64,000 nucleotides of DNA, from the NCBI RefSeq assembly GCF_039534125.1, contig NZ_BAAAUV010000001.1, positions 583,347-647,346 of the forward strand. Reading direction: 5' to 3'. The stretch comes from Actinocorallia longicatena. GTDB lineage: Bacteria > Actinomycetota > Actinomycetes > Streptosporangiales > Streptosporangiaceae. Both the position numbers and the translations under genes were made by a program. The notes under the pieces are model-generated. The model saw nothing but the letters and a program-made list of their open reading frames with translations. It was not told the origin of the DNA and made no database searches. Positions 7,887-18,818 of this stretch are shown piece after piece (the first letter of the stretch is position 1; each line of letters begins with the position of its first letter).

Positions 7887-8561
7887 TCAGCGGGCCCGCG
7901 GACGATCCCAGCCGGGAGGCAGGTGGGCGGGGACGGGCCAGGACGGATCGGGACGGAAGTCGCACCAGGTGCCGTCGAAGGGGAAGGCCCCGGACTCGAT
8001 CAGGGCGGCGACGCGCAGCCCCTCCGCACGGACCTCGTCCTCGTCCTTGACCCAGTAGTGCTCGGGGTAGGCCAGACGCTCCGCGAGCTCGTGCTCGTCC
8101 TTCCAGTGCCAGGTCCGGTCGCGGTCGACCCACATGTCGAGATCCTGGTCGGTGATGTCGATGCCCGCGGCGGTCTCGTCGCGCCACAGCACGCCGGGCT
8201 CCTCGAGGTTCACGTACCAGCCGAAGAAATGCTCGGCGGGATGCCAGAAGAACAGGACGCTGTGGCCGGCATCGGGCGGGGTGAACATGAAGACGTTCGG
8301 GCCCCGCCAGCTCATCTCGGTGAGCACGCGGTCGGTCTCCACCCATTCGGAGAACGGCATGTCCCGCAGGCCGCGGCCGTCGGCGGTCATCGTCGCGGAC
8401 ATGACGGTGCCGTGCGGGATCCACAGGCGCAGCCCGCGCTCGTCGTGGTCGATCACCCGGACCAGCCGGACGAAGACGAGGCGGTCGCCGGTGAACTGGC
8501 GGTGCAGGATCAGATCACCTGGCTTGAAACGGACGGTGTCCACCTCGGGCTGCGTCGTCAT
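7887..8561 (-). CDS. DUF402 domain protein
   Basis: 224 aa. It begins MTTQPEVDTVRFKPGDLIL and contains HPAEHFFGWYVNLEEP, DITDQDLDMWVDRD and WKDEHELAERL. This is the signature of DUF402 (FomD/SA1684-like hydrolases), some members of which act as nucleoside di- or monophosphate phosphatases with acidic metal-binding residues. The reaction here is inferred from the family only. It is convergent with fabF and divergent from the small membrane protein at 8653. An open frame continues upstream of the ATG, but the family start fits MTTQPE. Confidence 0.85.
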   Translation of the reverse strand: MTTQPEVDTVRFKPGDLILHRQFTGDRLVFVRLVRVIDHDERGLRLWIPHGTVMSATMTADGRGLRDMPFSEWVETDRVLTEMSWRGPNVFMFTPPDAGHSVLFFWHPAEHFFGWYVNLEEPGVLWRDETAAGIDITDQDLDMWVDRDRTWHWKDEHELAERLAYPEHYWVKDEDEVRAEGLRVAALIESGAFPFDGTWCDFRPDPSWPVPAHLPPGWDRPRAR

Positions 8562-8652
8562 GCACGGATTCAACCAGAACATCTCCTTGACCGGACTGTC
8601 CGGCCCGTCCACTACGGTGGGGCCTTTGCCGCGACTGCGAAAGGCCCCCGCC

Positions 8653-9021
8653 GTGCTCGTGCTCTTCGAAGGCTTCGGCCTGCTCCTCCTCGGCTTGTGG
8701 ATCTTCGCGCTGTTCGACGTCATCACCACGCCCGAGATCGACTGCCGGAACCTGCCGAAGACGGCGTGGATCCTGATCGTGCTGTTCCTGCCCGACATCG
8801 GGTCGATCATCTGGCTGGTCGCCGGGCGTCCCACGGCCTGGCAGCGCCAGCCGAACCTGCCCTACAAGGGCAACAGCGGCCGCTTCCCCGAGTACGACCG
8901 TCCCGGACGGGCGGTGGCGAACAACCCCGACGACGACGCGACGTTCCTGCAGGGCCTGCGCGACCGCGCCGAGGAGCAGCGCCGCAAGGCCAGGGAGCAG
9001 CCCGGCGACCAGGGCGTCTAG
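8653..9021 (+). CDS. PLDc_N-type small membrane protein
   Basis: 122 aa. Two transmembrane helices flank the motif FALFDVITTPEIDCRNLPKT, then LFLPDIGSIIWLVAGRP. This is the PLDc_N (phospholipase D nuclease N-terminal) module found as a stand-alone protein in actinobacteria. A polar charged C-terminal tail follows. It has no nuclease domain, so the family name does not imply an enzyme. The GTG at 8653 has AAAGG 8 bases upstream; an alternative GTG lies 6 bases on. It ends 13 bases from the convergent lipoprotein gene. Confidence 0.8.
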   Translation: MLVLFEGFGLLLLGLWIFALFDVITTPEIDCRNLPKTAWILIVLFLPDIGSIIWLVAGRPTAWQRQPNLPYKGNSGRFPEYDRPGRAVANNPDDDATFLQGLRDRAEEQRRKAREQPGDQGV

Positions 9022-9034
9022 GACTGGAGCAGGC

Positions 9035-9955
9035 CTAGCAGGGCTTCTCGACGGTGGCCGACAGGGCGGGCATCCGCTTCTCGACCATGTCGGAGATGTG
9101 CTCGATCGTGGTGATGCCGCTGCCCTCGCCCGGCTGGACGTCGGTCAGGATCGAGAGCGCGTAGGTGCGGCCGGGGCCGGTGACGAGCCCGGTGCTGGTG
9201 ACCGCCCACGTGTCGTGGACGAACGGGCGCGGGGTCCAGCCGTTCTTCAGCGCCACCTCGTCGCCGGGGCGGGCCGCGGCGCTGACGCCCCACTTCTGGT
9301 CCTTGACGACCTTCCGCATGAGCCCGAGGGCGTATCCGCGGTCGTCGGCGTGCAGGCCGTGGCCGTCCTCGGCGAGCGCGGTGACGAGCTTGACCCGGTC
9401 GGCCGGGCTGGTCGTGGTGCCGCCCCAGTAGATCGACGGCCCCGGGTCGGTGTCGTTCATGTGCAGCTTGCGGTAGGTCGAGGCGACCCCGGATCCGCCG
9501 CCGATCCGGCCGTAGAGCGCGTCGGCCGCCTTGTTGTCGCTCTGCGTGATCATGTCGGTGGCGAGCGAGCGTTCCGATCCCGAGAGCCCCCGGTGGTCGG
9601 CCCGCGCCTGGCGGAGCAGCGTCACCAGGATCTCGATCTTGGCTCCGCTGGCGGTGATCTGGTCGTGGGAGTTCTGGTGGTAGCCGACCGAGGCCCCCGA
9701 CTCCAGGTCCACGGCGTACGCCGTGACGCGTCCCGGCCGGGACCGGGCATAACTCGCCAGGTCGTCGGTGAGGTCCCGTTTGGCCTTCGCCCTGGCCTTC
9801 TTGTCGGCCACCGGCTTCAGGCACGGGTTGAGCGACGGGCTCGCGGCCGCCGCGGGCGCGGGCACCGGGACCTGCATCTCGCTCTGCGAGGGCGCCTTCG
9901 CCGAGCAGGCGGCGGCCAGCACCAGGGGAACCACCAGGACGATCTTCGACAGCAC
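9035..9955 (-). CDS. Serine beta-lactamase-fold lipoprotein
   Basis: 306 aa with a lipoprotein signal (LVLAAAC, Cys17), so it is anchored outside the membrane. The class A beta-lactamase/penicillin-recognising motifs are all visible: S103-G-A-K106, S139-D-N141 and K237-N-G239. The third is KNG where most relatives have KTG or KSG, so the substrate pocket may be altered. The conserved Glu of the omega loop is not obvious. Likely roles are beta-lactam hydrolysis or a peptidoglycan-linked hydrolase function. A short inverted repeat at 9980-9995 lies just upstream. Confidence 0.85.
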   Translation of the reverse strand: MLSKIVLVVPLVLAAACSAKAPSQSEMQVPVPAPAAAASPSLNPCLKPVADKKARAKAKRDLTDDLASYARSRPGRVTAYAVDLESGASVGYHQNSHDQITASGAKIEILVTLLRQARADHRGLSGSERSLATDMITQSDNKAADALYGRIGGGSGVASTYRKLHMNDTDPGPSIYWGGTTTSPADRVKLVTALAEDGHGLHADDRGYALGLMRKVVKDQKWGVSAAARPGDEVALKNGWTPRPFVHDTWAVTSTGLVTGPGRTYALSILTDVQPGEGSGITTIEHISDMVEKRMPALSATVEKPC

Positions 9956-9979
9956 GGGGCCGACCCTAGCGACCGGGGG

Positions 9980-9995
9980 TTTAATTCCGATTAAA
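9980..9995. promoter_or_regulatory. Inverted repeat TTTAAT-TCCG-ATTAAA
   Basis: A strikingly AT-rich 16-bp dyad in a GC-rich chromosome, 25 bases upstream of the beta-lactamase-like gene and within the divergent region shared with the gene at 10066. It may contain the -10 element of the minus-strand promoter or an operator. Confidence 0.4.
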
Positions 9996-10037
9996 GCCCT
10001 GTTCTCAGATCGGACGAGGACCAGTACGGTCGTTCAA

Positions 10038-10051
10038 CAAGCGAGCGCTTG
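10038..10051. promoter_or_regulatory. Palindrome CAAGCG-AG-CGCTTG before the 10066 gene, probable operator
   Basis: 6-bp arms with a 2-bp spacer, ending 4 bases before the AGGAG of the dehydrogenase gene. It has the same AAGCG-N2-CGCTT core as 1785-1802 and a related sequence to 33647-33660, which suggests TetR-type regulators with similar recognition helices. Confidence 0.6.
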
Positions 10052-10065
10052 GTTGAGGAGGCGGG

Positions 10066-11160
10066 ATGACCTACCGGGTCGGACAGTGGGCGACGGGCAA
10101 CGTCGGGAAGCAGGCCCTGCGGGCGATCATCGTCCACCCCGAGCTGGAGCTGGCGGGCCTGGTGGTCAGCGACCCCGCCAAGGTCGGCAGGGACGCGGGC
10201 GAGCTCGCCGGGCTCGACCTGGTCACGGGAATCCTGGCCACCGACGATCCGGCCGCGCTGATCGCTCTGCGCCCCGACGTCGTCTCCTACACCGCGGTCG
10301 GGACGGCCGGCCGCAACGAGGTCGCCACCGGCAAGCGCCCCACCGGAGCCCTCGACGACCTGTGCGGCCTGCTCTCGGCCGGGATCGACGTGGTCTCCAC
10401 CGCGCTGATCCCGATGGTCCATCCCGGCTCCGCCGACCCCGAAGGGGTCAGGAGACTCGAGGAGGCCTGCGCGGCGGGCGGCTCGTCCTGCCTCACCACG
10501 GGCCTCGACCCCGGGCTCATGAACGACGTGCTGCCGGTCATCCTCAGCGGGATCTGCCTGCGGATCGACGCCGTGAAGGTCTCCGAGGTCATGTGCTACG
10601 GCCTGTGGGACAAGCCGGAGGCCATCGTCGGGAAGTTCGGCTTCGGCAAGCCCCTCGACCACGTGCCGCCGATCCTCCAGCCCGGCGTGCTCACGATCAT
10701 GTGGGGTTCGATCGTTCATCTGATCGCCGAGCAGCTCGGCGTCGCGCTGGACGAGGTGACCGAGGGCTACGAGCTCAGCCCCGCCCCCGAGACGTTCGAG
10801 ATCCCCGCGGGCGTCATCGCCGAGGGCACCTCGGCGGCCATGCGATTCCGCGTCTGCGGCGTCCGGGACGGCCGCGAGGTGATCGTGGTCGAGCACGTCA
10901 CCCGGCTGCGGGAGGATCTGGCCCCGCACTGGCCCGCTCCCCCGTTCGGGGAGACCGGCGGCTACCGGGTCGAGATCGCCGGCGAGCCGTCGTGGCGGAT
11001 GGACATCGCCAATCCGGGCGTCACCGACCCGACGATCCCCGGCACGCTGGCGACCGCGCTGCGGCTGGTGAACGCGATCCCCGCGGTGGCCGAGGCCGGT
11101 CCCGGCCTGCACACGCCGTTCACGCTGCCGACCCTGTCGGGCCGGGGGCTACTCCAGTAG
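10066..11160 (+). CDS. NAD(P)-dependent dehydrogenase, dihydrodipicolinate-reductase-like
   Basis: 364 aa. It begins MTYRVGQWATGNVGKQALRAI, a Rossmann fold with GxxGNVG, then HPELELAGLVVSDPAKVG and a substrate-side region with TGLDPGLMNDVLP. This matches the actinobacterial family annotated as dihydrodipicolinate reductase or 2,4-diaminopentanoate dehydrogenase-like. These proteins are not the true lysine-pathway DapB, and their substrates are mostly unknown. ATG follows GAGGAG directly after a palindromic operator. The 3' end overlaps the convergent phosphatase by 12 bases. Confidence 0.8.
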   Translation: MTYRVGQWATGNVGKQALRAIIVHPELELAGLVVSDPAKVGRDAGELAGLDLVTGILATDDPAALIALRPDVVSYTAVGTAGRNEVATGKRPTGALDDLCGLLSAGIDVVSTALIPMVHPGSADPEGVRRLEEACAAGGSSCLTTGLDPGLMNDVLPVILSGICLRIDAVKVSEVMCYGLWDKPEAIVGKFGFGKPLDHVPPILQPGVLTIMWGSIVHLIAEQLGVALDEVTEGYELSPAPETFEIPAGVIAEGTSAAMRFRVCGVRDGREVIVVEHVTRLREDLAPHWPAPPFGETGGYRVEIAGEPSWRMDIANPGVTDPTIPGTLATALRLVNAIPAVAEAGPGLHTPFTLPTLSGRGLLQ

Positions 11161-11928
11161 CGCGCCGCGCAGGGCGGTGATGTCGCCGCCCAGCCCGTCC
11201 TTCACGAAGGTCTCGAAGGAGCCGAACCGGCGGCCGACCTCGTCGAACGCCGCGTCGAGGTAGCCCTGCCTGACGTCCAGCAGCGGCTCGACCAGCGCGA
11301 CGTCGATCTTGCTGTCCGGGCCGCGGAACATGTCGATCAGCGGGGCCTGGCGGAGGTTGGTCAGCAGGTAGTCGTTGTAGACCGTCTCGACCGGGACGTC
11401 CAGCGCCGTCAGCACGATCGCGGCCATCCAGCCGGTGCGGTCCTTTCCCGCGGTGCAGTGGAACATGACCGGCTCGCCCTCTGACAGCAGCCGGAACGTG
11501 GTCGCGAACGCGTCGCGCGGCAGCGGGTCGTTCACGAACCAGCGGTACATCTCCGTCATGATCTTCTCGGCTCCGCCGTCGCCCAGGACCCGCCGCTGGA
11601 GATCGTGGTCGTCGGTCGTGAACAGCGGGGCGAGGGTGACGTAGATGTCGTGGTCGGCGGCGAAGACCGGCAGTTCCAGGCTCTCCACCCCGGCGGGCAC
11701 CCGGTCGAAGCCGCTGTAGGCGGTCTCGCCCGGACCTCGGAAGTCGACGACGGACCTCAGTCCCAGCCCCTCGAGGATCCCGAGATCGTCGTCGGTCAGC
11801 TGGTTGAGCGCCTCGGCCCGCAGCGCCCGGCCCGGCCGCACCCTGCGTCCGCTCCGGGTTCGATATCCGCCCAGGTCACGGGCGTTGGGGGCCTTCTCCA
11901 GGCCCAGTGAAGCTCCGCCGTCCACCAT
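11149..11928 (-). CDS. Tyrosine/serine phosphatase, MptpB (Y_phosphatase3) type
   Basis: 259 aa. The N-terminal APNARDLGGYRTRSGRRVRPGRALRAEAL stretch (split here by its conserved NxRDLGG) and VVDFRG are typical of this family. The P-loop HCTAGKDRTG places catalytic Cys158 and Arg164, the CX5R signature. The Lys and Asp after the Gly resemble lipid-phosphatase-capable relatives such as M. tuberculosis PtpB. It probably dephosphorylates phosphotyrosine, phosphoserine or phosphoinositide substrates. No secretion signal is seen, and no tyrosine kinase lies adjacent. Confidence 0.88.
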   Translation of the reverse strand: MVDGGASLGLEKAPNARDLGGYRTRSGRRVRPGRALRAEALNQLTDDDLGILEGLGLRSVVDFRGPGETAYSGFDRVPAGVESLELPVFAADHDIYVTLAPLFTTDDHDLQRRVLGDGGAEKIMTEMYRWFVNDPLPRDAFATTFRLLSEGEPVMFHCTAGKDRTGWMAAIVLTALDVPVETVYNDYLLTNLRQAPLIDMFRGPDSKIDVALVEPLLDVRQGYLDAAFDEVGRRFGSFETFVKDGLGGDITALRGALLE

Positions 11929-12016
11929 CGGTCCCCCGTGTGTATCGCCACGCTGGAAGCATCGCGAGCCAGCCTACAGGTCGAGATCACAGGGCGTGAC
12001 ATGGCAAGCTGGGCAC

Positions 12017-12232
12017 ATGTCTGATCACGAGCAGGACGAACAGATCAACGACGCGGCCGAGGTCGAAGAGACCCCGGAGGAGGAGTCCAAGCGGAAGTTC
12101 CGTGAGGCGCTGGAGCGCAAGAAGAGCGGCGCCCAGGGCGGCGTGGGCGGTGGCAAGGGCGGGTCGAAGATCCACGGCACGCACGCCCAGGCCGGCGGCA
12201 AGCGCACCTTCCGCCGCAAGGCGGGCGGCTGA
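12017..12232 (+). CDS. DUF5302 small protein
   Basis: 71 aa. An acidic N-terminal half ends in EESKRKFREALERKK, followed by a Gly-rich linker and a basic end KIHGTHAQAGGKRTFRRKAGG. This matches DUF5302, a small conserved actinobacterial protein without known function. The basic C-terminus suggests nucleic-acid contact, which is inference. It is divergent from the phosphatase and ends at the hairpin 12244-12266. Confidence 0.85.
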   Translation: MSDHEQDEQINDAAEVEETPEEESKRKFREALERKKSGAQGGVGGGKGGSKIHGTHAQAGGKRTFRRKAGG

Positions 12233-12243
12233 CACAGAGCACG

Positions 12244-12266
12244 TGAGGCCCCCGCCGGGGGCCTCA
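12244..12266. terminator. Perfect 10-bp hairpin between convergent genes
   Basis: TGAGGCCCCC, loop GCC, GGGGGCCTCA. It is positioned to stop transcripts from both the DUF5302 gene and the convergent membrane-protein gene. Confidence 0.85.
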
Positions 12267-12288
12267 GTGCCGGTCCGCCCGGACGCGT

Positions 12289-13035
12289 TCAGCCCTGGTC
12301 GGGGCGGCCCGCGATCAGGTCCTGGAACCGGCGCTTGGCATGGTTCATCGGCCGCCTCATGCGCGACTCCCGCCGGACGGCCTTCCGCATCTTCTTCGAC
12401 TCCGCCGGATACCGTTTGCGCGCCCACGGCGACTCCGGCCGGGCCAGCCGCATCGCCCCGACGATCGCGAAGATCCCCACGTAGAGGCCGAAGATCCCCG
12501 CCCACATCTTGCCCTTGAGCAGGCAGATGATCGACAGCGCGAGCGAGATCACCAGATAGATCGCCAGCCCCAGCGGGGTGTCCTCGCCCGACGAGGACGG
12601 GTCGTTCAGGCCGAGAGGGCTCAGCCCGAGCAGCGCGAGGCCCGTCAGGGCGACCGCGATGAAGACGGCGTCCACCGAGATCCGGCCCTGCTCGCTCCAG
12701 TAGACGTCCTCCAGCCGCAGGACGAGCGCGAACTCGTCCAGGACCAGCGCCGCCCCGACGCCGAACACCGCGGCGGTGAGGGCGGCCCATCCGTCGTTGA
12801 TGTCCTCGACGGCCAGGCCCGCAATGCCGCCGACGCACATGAAGACCAGGCCGAACACCACGTGGTGGATGTGCGTGCCGCCCGGGGTGATGTTGCCCGG
12901 CCACCACTTCACCTGGCGGCGGATCATCCGGACGCTGAACCTGATGAACAGGAACGCGAGGATGAAGAAGACGAAGAAGCAGAACAACCGCAGCCGGTTG
13001 GTGTCCACGATGGTCTGCTGGAACCAGTCGATCAT
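12289..13035 (-). CDS. Multi-pass membrane protein with HIHH motif
   Basis: 248 aa, function not recognised. About six transmembrane helices: one at the N-terminus (LFCFFVFFILAFLFIRF), a loop with PGGTHIHHVVFGL, helices at roughly 55-75, 82-105, 120-140, 150-170 and 175-192, then a strongly basic cytoplasmic tail of about 50 residues. The His triplet and acidic residues in the following helices (DEFALVLRLEDVYW) look like a possible metal or lipid-head-group site. That is inference only. ATG at 13035; 19 bases separate it from the membrane-protein gene upstream. Confidence 0.7.
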   Translation of the reverse strand: MIDWFQQTIVDTNRLRLFCFFVFFILAFLFIRFSVRMIRRQVKWWPGNITPGGTHIHHVVFGLVFMCVGGIAGLAVEDINDGWAALTAAVFGVGAALVLDEFALVLRLEDVYWSEQGRISVDAVFIAVALTGLALLGLSPLGLNDPSSSGEDTPLGLAIYLVISLALSIICLLKGKMWAGIFGLYVGIFAIVGAMRLARPESPWARKRYPAESKKMRKAVRRESRMRRPMNHAKRRFQDLIAGRPDQG

Positions 13036-13054
13036 TGTGGATCGACCCTATCCG

Positions 13055-13456
13055 CTACTCCACGGAGCCGGTGGACGCCACACGGTCGCGGCGGAGCCAG
13101 AGCAGGCCCAGGATCGGCAGCACCAGCGGGACATAGCCGTATCCGGACCCGAACTCCGACCAGACGGTCGGCTCGGGGAACTCCTTGCCGTCCAGGACGC
13201 TGAACAGCCCGACCCCCACCACCCCGGCCAGCTCGACCGCGATCGCCGCGAGCGCGACCTTCCGGCGTGAGGTCCACAGCGCGACCGTCGCCAGCAGGTA
13301 GATCACCGCTGCCAGCGCCGACAGCAGGTAGGCGACGGGGGCGTCGCCGAAGCGCAGCGCGATCTGGACGCCCGACCGCGCGCCCGCCGCCAGGGTGAAG
13401 ATCGCGTAGGTCGCGACGAGGGCCCGCCCGGGGCCGGAGGCCAGTTCAGATGCCAT
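13055..13456 (-). CDS. Four-helix integral membrane protein
   Basis: 133 aa, function not recognised. Four predicted membrane segments (about 15-35, 40-62, 68-85 and 107-122), short loops and a basic end WLRRDRVAS. Its ATG lies inside the 3' end of the upstream membrane-protein gene, giving an 11-base overlap and probable translational coupling. The two short proteins could form a complex with the larger one encoded 19 bases downstream. Confidence 0.65.
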   Translation of the reverse strand: MASELASGPGRALVATYAIFTLAAGARSGVQIALRFGDAPVAYLLSALAAVIYLLATVALWTSRRKVALAAIAVELAGVVGVGLFSVLDGKEFPEPTVWSEFGSGYGYVPLVLPILGLLWLRRDRVASTGSVE

Positions 13457-13805
13457 TCCACAGGTCCTGCATGCGAAGGATGACCACGGGGACGGTCAGG
13501 CAGGCGATGCCCGCGGCGACCGAGCCCCACTTGCTGCGCTCCCCCGCGCCGAGGAACGCGCCGACGGGAAGGACGACCAGCGAGCCGAGCAGATACCCGA
13601 TGAAGGTGGCCTTCTCGGCGGGCTCCTCACCGCGTGCCATCTGCACGAACGCCGTGACGACCTGGGCCAGCAGCCCGGCTTCGACCACGGCCATGCCGAT
13701 CAGGTGCACGGCCTGGACCGGCTTGTCCCGCGCGGCGGAGACCAGGCACCAGACGGCCATTCCCAGAGCCAGGACCATGAGCGTCCCGGCCAGCCAGCCC
13801 ACCAT
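13446..13805 (-). CDS. Small integral membrane protein
   Basis: 119 aa, function not recognised. Four hydrophobic segments starting MVGWLAGTLMVLALGMAVWCLV, then QAVHLIGMAVVEAGLLAQVV, FIGYLLGSLVVLPVGAFLG and AGIACLTVPVVIL. It is the first gene of a three-gene set of membrane proteins on this strand and overlaps the second by 11 bases. An open frame extends upstream, but the ATG at 13805 is the sensible start because hydrophobicity begins there. Confidence 0.65.
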   Translation of the reverse strand: MVGWLAGTLMVLALGMAVWCLVSAARDKPVQAVHLIGMAVVEAGLLAQVVTAFVQMARGEEPAEKATFIGYLLGSLVVLPVGAFLGAGERSKWGSVAAGIACLTVPVVILRMQDLWNGI

Positions 13806-13876
13806 TGAGCATCCCTCCCGGTGGACCACCGTACCGCCGGGCCGGCAGGGCCTGGACCCGGGTCGCACGACCCGGG

Positions 13877-15316
13877 TCAGACGTAGGCGGGCAGCGGGCG
13901 GGCCAGGGGCAGCGACTCGATGTCGGCATAGGCTGCGGCCAGCCGGTCGACGGTCTCTGTCAGGACGTCGGGCGTGAGCACGAAGGGGATGCGGAAGCAG
14001 TCCTCGAGGACGCCGTCGACGCCGAAGACCGGCCCGGGGACGATCCGGACGCCGCGCCGCAGGGCGGCCTCGGAGACCTGGACGGCCACCGGGGCGGGCA
14101 GCCTCACCCACAGCGACATCCCGCCGCCGGGGACGGTGAAGGTCCACTCCGGAAGCCGGAGATTGAGGGCGTCGACCAGGGCGTCCCTGCTGGCCAGCAG
14201 CAGCCGCCGGCGCTCGGCGCGGACCTCCTCGATCCGCTGGAACAGCTCGGCGACGATCAGCTGGTCGAGGATCGGGGTGCCGATGTCCATCGGCTCGCGG
14301 GCGACGGCCAGCCGGGCCGCCAGCGGGATCGAGGTCCGGATCCAGCCGACCCGCAGGCCGCCCCAGAACAGCTTGGACGCCGACCCGACCGAGATCACCC
14401 GTCCGCCGGCGTCGAAGCAGGCCATCGGCCGGACCGGCGGGACGTCGATCTCCAGCTCGGCGAAGGTCTCGTCCGAGATCACCTGTGCCTGGGCGGCGCG
14501 GGCGGCGGCGACCACGCCCTCCCTGGTCTCCTCCGCCATCAGGTGCCCGGTCGGGTTCTGGAAGTCGGGCACGGTGTAGGCCAGCCGGGCCGCCGCCTGC
14601 CGCATGGCCGCGCCCATCAGCTCGACGTCCCAGCCGTCGTGGACGCCGACGGGCACGAGCCGGGCGCCCCGGTCGCGGAGCGAGCTGAGCGCGTGCGGGT
14701 AGGTGGGCCGCTCCACCATCACGGTGTCGCCGCTGTTGGCCAGCGTCCGGAACAGCAGCGCGCACGCGTGCTGCGCGCCGGTGGTGACGACGATCTCCTC
14801 GGGCCGCGTGGGCAGGCCGCGCCGGGTGTACCGCTCGGCGATCGCCACGCGCAGGGCCATCACGCCGTTGGGTTCGTATCCGGCGCCGCAGCTGTAGCGC
14901 GGCAGCTCCCGGACGGCCGCCTCGACGCACTCGGCGAAGACCTCGGGCGCGGCGGGCGCGGCGCAGCCGAGGTCGGTCATGCCGTCGACCCGGCCGTGCT
15001 GGGCGGTGAACCGGGGGGCGCCCCCCGACAGCGGCTGGGCGAGCGGAAGGGCCGTCCAGCTTCCGGCGCCCTGGCGGCTGGTGATGTAGCCGTCCTCGCG
15101 CAGGGCGTCGTAGGCGGCGGTGACGGTGGTCCGGCTCACGCCGAGGGCCGTCGCGAGGTCGCGTTCGGCCGGCAGCCGGACGCGCAGGGCGACCTTGCCG
15201 TCCTGGATCAGCCCGCGCAGGCCGCGCGCGAGCGCCACATAGACGGGCCGCTCGTGCGGGACCTCCCCGAGCAGCCGGGCCACCTGGAGTCCACTGACGT
15301 ACCGCGTCTCGCTCAT
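13877..15316 (-). CDS. MocR-type regulator (GntR helix-turn-helix plus class I aminotransferase domain)
   Basis: 479 aa. Residues about 15-85 form a GntR winged helix (RLPAERDLATALGVSRTTVTAAYDAL, then REDGYITSRQGAGSW). The rest is a fold-type I PLP domain, with NPTG-type sequence at QNPTGHL and the PLP lysine in VGSASKLFWGG. Such proteins sense PLP or amino-acid derivatives and activate divergent genes, as PdxR, GabR and TauR do. Here the divergent gene encodes a small membrane protein, and the intergenic region holds repeated ATTGGC sites. No vitamin B6 gene is adjacent, so its regulon is open. Confidence 0.88.
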   Translation of the reverse strand: MSETRYVSGLQVARLLGEVPHERPVYVALARGLRGLIQDGKVALRVRLPAERDLATALGVSRTTVTAAYDALREDGYITSRQGAGSWTALPLAQPLSGGAPRFTAQHGRVDGMTDLGCAAPAAPEVFAECVEAAVRELPRYSCGAGYEPNGVMALRVAIAERYTRRGLPTRPEEIVVTTGAQHACALLFRTLANSGDTVMVERPTYPHALSSLRDRGARLVPVGVHDGWDVELMGAAMRQAAARLAYTVPDFQNPTGHLMAEETREGVVAAARAAQAQVISDETFAELEIDVPPVRPMACFDAGGRVISVGSASKLFWGGLRVGWIRTSIPLAARLAVAREPMDIGTPILDQLIVAELFQRIEEVRAERRRLLLASRDALVDALNLRLPEWTFTVPGGGMSLWVRLPAPVAVQVSEAALRRGVRIVPGPVFGVDGVLEDCFRIPFVLTPDVLTETVDRLAAAYADIESLPLARPLPAYV

Positions 15317-15319
15317 ACA

Positions 15320-15381
15320 GGCCACTTTGCCTGATTGGCTCTTAACAGGCAAGCCATTGGCATGACCTAATGAAAGTGGCC
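15320..15381. promoter_or_regulatory. Repeat-rich control region between the MocR gene and the small membrane protein
   Basis: GGCCACTTT (15320-15328) is mirrored by AAAGTGGCC (15373-15381), and inside them ATTGGCT (15334-15340) and ATTGGCA (15356-15362) form a direct repeat 22 bases apart. MocR proteins typically bind two direct half-sites in such a divergent region. The assignment to this MocR protein is inferred from position. Confidence 0.5.
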
Positions 15382-15603
15382 CGAGATCGACATCCCCCCA
15401 AAGGAGCCAGGCCATGATCTTCTTCCTCTTCTTCTTCGCCGCTCTGGCCGTCACGGTCCCCTTCTTCGGCGCCGACTCGCGCGACGGCCGGGACTGGTCC
15501 CTCCAGCCGTCCGGATTCCTTCCTCGCATCCGGCCGCCGGTTCGATCTGACAACGTGGGGGTCGAGCCGGAAGAATGCCGGTCGACCAAGGAGGACGAGA
15601 GAG

Positions 15604-17958
<2,355 letters not shown>

Positions 17959-17984
17959 CCGTACCGGGTCTTCTGAATCGAGGA

Positions 17985-18006
17985 GGCGGGCCGGTCACGG
18001 CCCGCC
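17985..18006. terminator. Hairpin between tex and the convergent lipoprotein gene
   Basis: GGCGGGCCG, loop GTCA, CGGCCCGCC, a perfect 9-bp stem. It lies between two convergent stops and probably works in both directions. Confidence 0.75.
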
Positions 18007-18011
18007 GCTCG

Positions 18012-18779
18012 TCAGGGGGTGCGGACCCCGGTGACGGCGAAGCGCTCGACCTCGGCCAGGTGGCCGCCGGTGGAGGCGACGATCGTGAGGACGGCCTTCG
18101 GCGGGGCGTTCCGGAAGGTGAGGCGGGCGGTCCACGGGAACCGTTCGCCGCCCGCGGGAAGGCAGCAGAAGCCGCCCAGCGGGGTGTCCGAGGCGAGGCC
18201 GCGGACGCGGATCCGGATGCTCTCGTCGACGCCGCTGATCCGGCCGCCGACCCGCACCGGAGACGTCGCCTTCGAACCGTAGGACGGCGTGGTGAGCGTG
18301 AAGGTGGTGTCGTCGGTGCCGACCACCTCCCAGGGCGCGTCCTCCTCCGCGCCGACCCGGAACAGGTGGACGATCGCCGCGGTGCCGTCGGCGTTCCTCT
18401 CGGCCCGGTAACCGACTCCGATATGCGCCTCCGTGCGGCCTATGACGGGCTTGGTGACACGGTCGATGCCCGGCAGCCCCAGATAGCCGGAGGCGAACGA
18501 CAGGGCCGTCTGGGCGGCGTCCAGGTGCCAGGGAGAGTGGCCGCCCGAGCGGTGGGAGCGCTGCCAGGCGGCGACCTCCCCCGCCGAGGCGAACGGCCAC
18601 AGCGGAACGTAGCCGTCCGGCAGCATCTTCGTGACCGCCGCGGGGCTCGCGGGAACCGTCGGGGACGCGGGAGCCGTCAGGCTCACCGGCGGCTCACCGG
18701 TGGTGGCCGAGGAGCAGGCGGCGGCCAGCGGCGCCACCGCGACCGCGGCGATGAGGTGTCGTGTTCTCACGGCTCGCAC
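18012..18779 (-). CDS. Exported lipoprotein, function unknown
   Basis: 255 aa. A signal peptide ends in the lipobox LAAAC (Cys22), followed by a Ser/Pro/Thr linker to about residue 47. Residues 50-150 look like a small alpha/beta domain. The C-terminal hundred residues are beta-rich with SPVRVGGRISGVDESIRIRV and a late GGFCCLPAGGERFPW, resembling Gmad2/Ig-like domains of cell-envelope proteins. The Cys pair may form a disulfide. Just upstream on the same strand is an MFS transporter (39 bases), so they may be cotranscribed. Confidence 0.7.
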   Translation of the reverse strand: MRAVRTRHLIAAVAVAPLAAACSSATTGEPPVSLTAPASPTVPASPAAVTKMLPDGYVPLWPFASAGEVAAWQRSHRSGGHSPWHLDAAQTALSFASGYLGLPGIDRVTKPVIGRTEAHIGVGYRAERNADGTAAIVHLFRVGAEEDAPWEVVGTDDTTFTLTTPSYGSKATSPVRVGGRISGVDESIRIRVRGLASDTPLGGFCCLPAGGERFPWTARLTFRNAPPKAVLTIVASTGGHLAEVERFAVTGVRTP

Positions 18780-18818
18780 CCGCCCTTCTCGCCGGAACCC
18801 TGCCCAGCGGGGGGCGCT

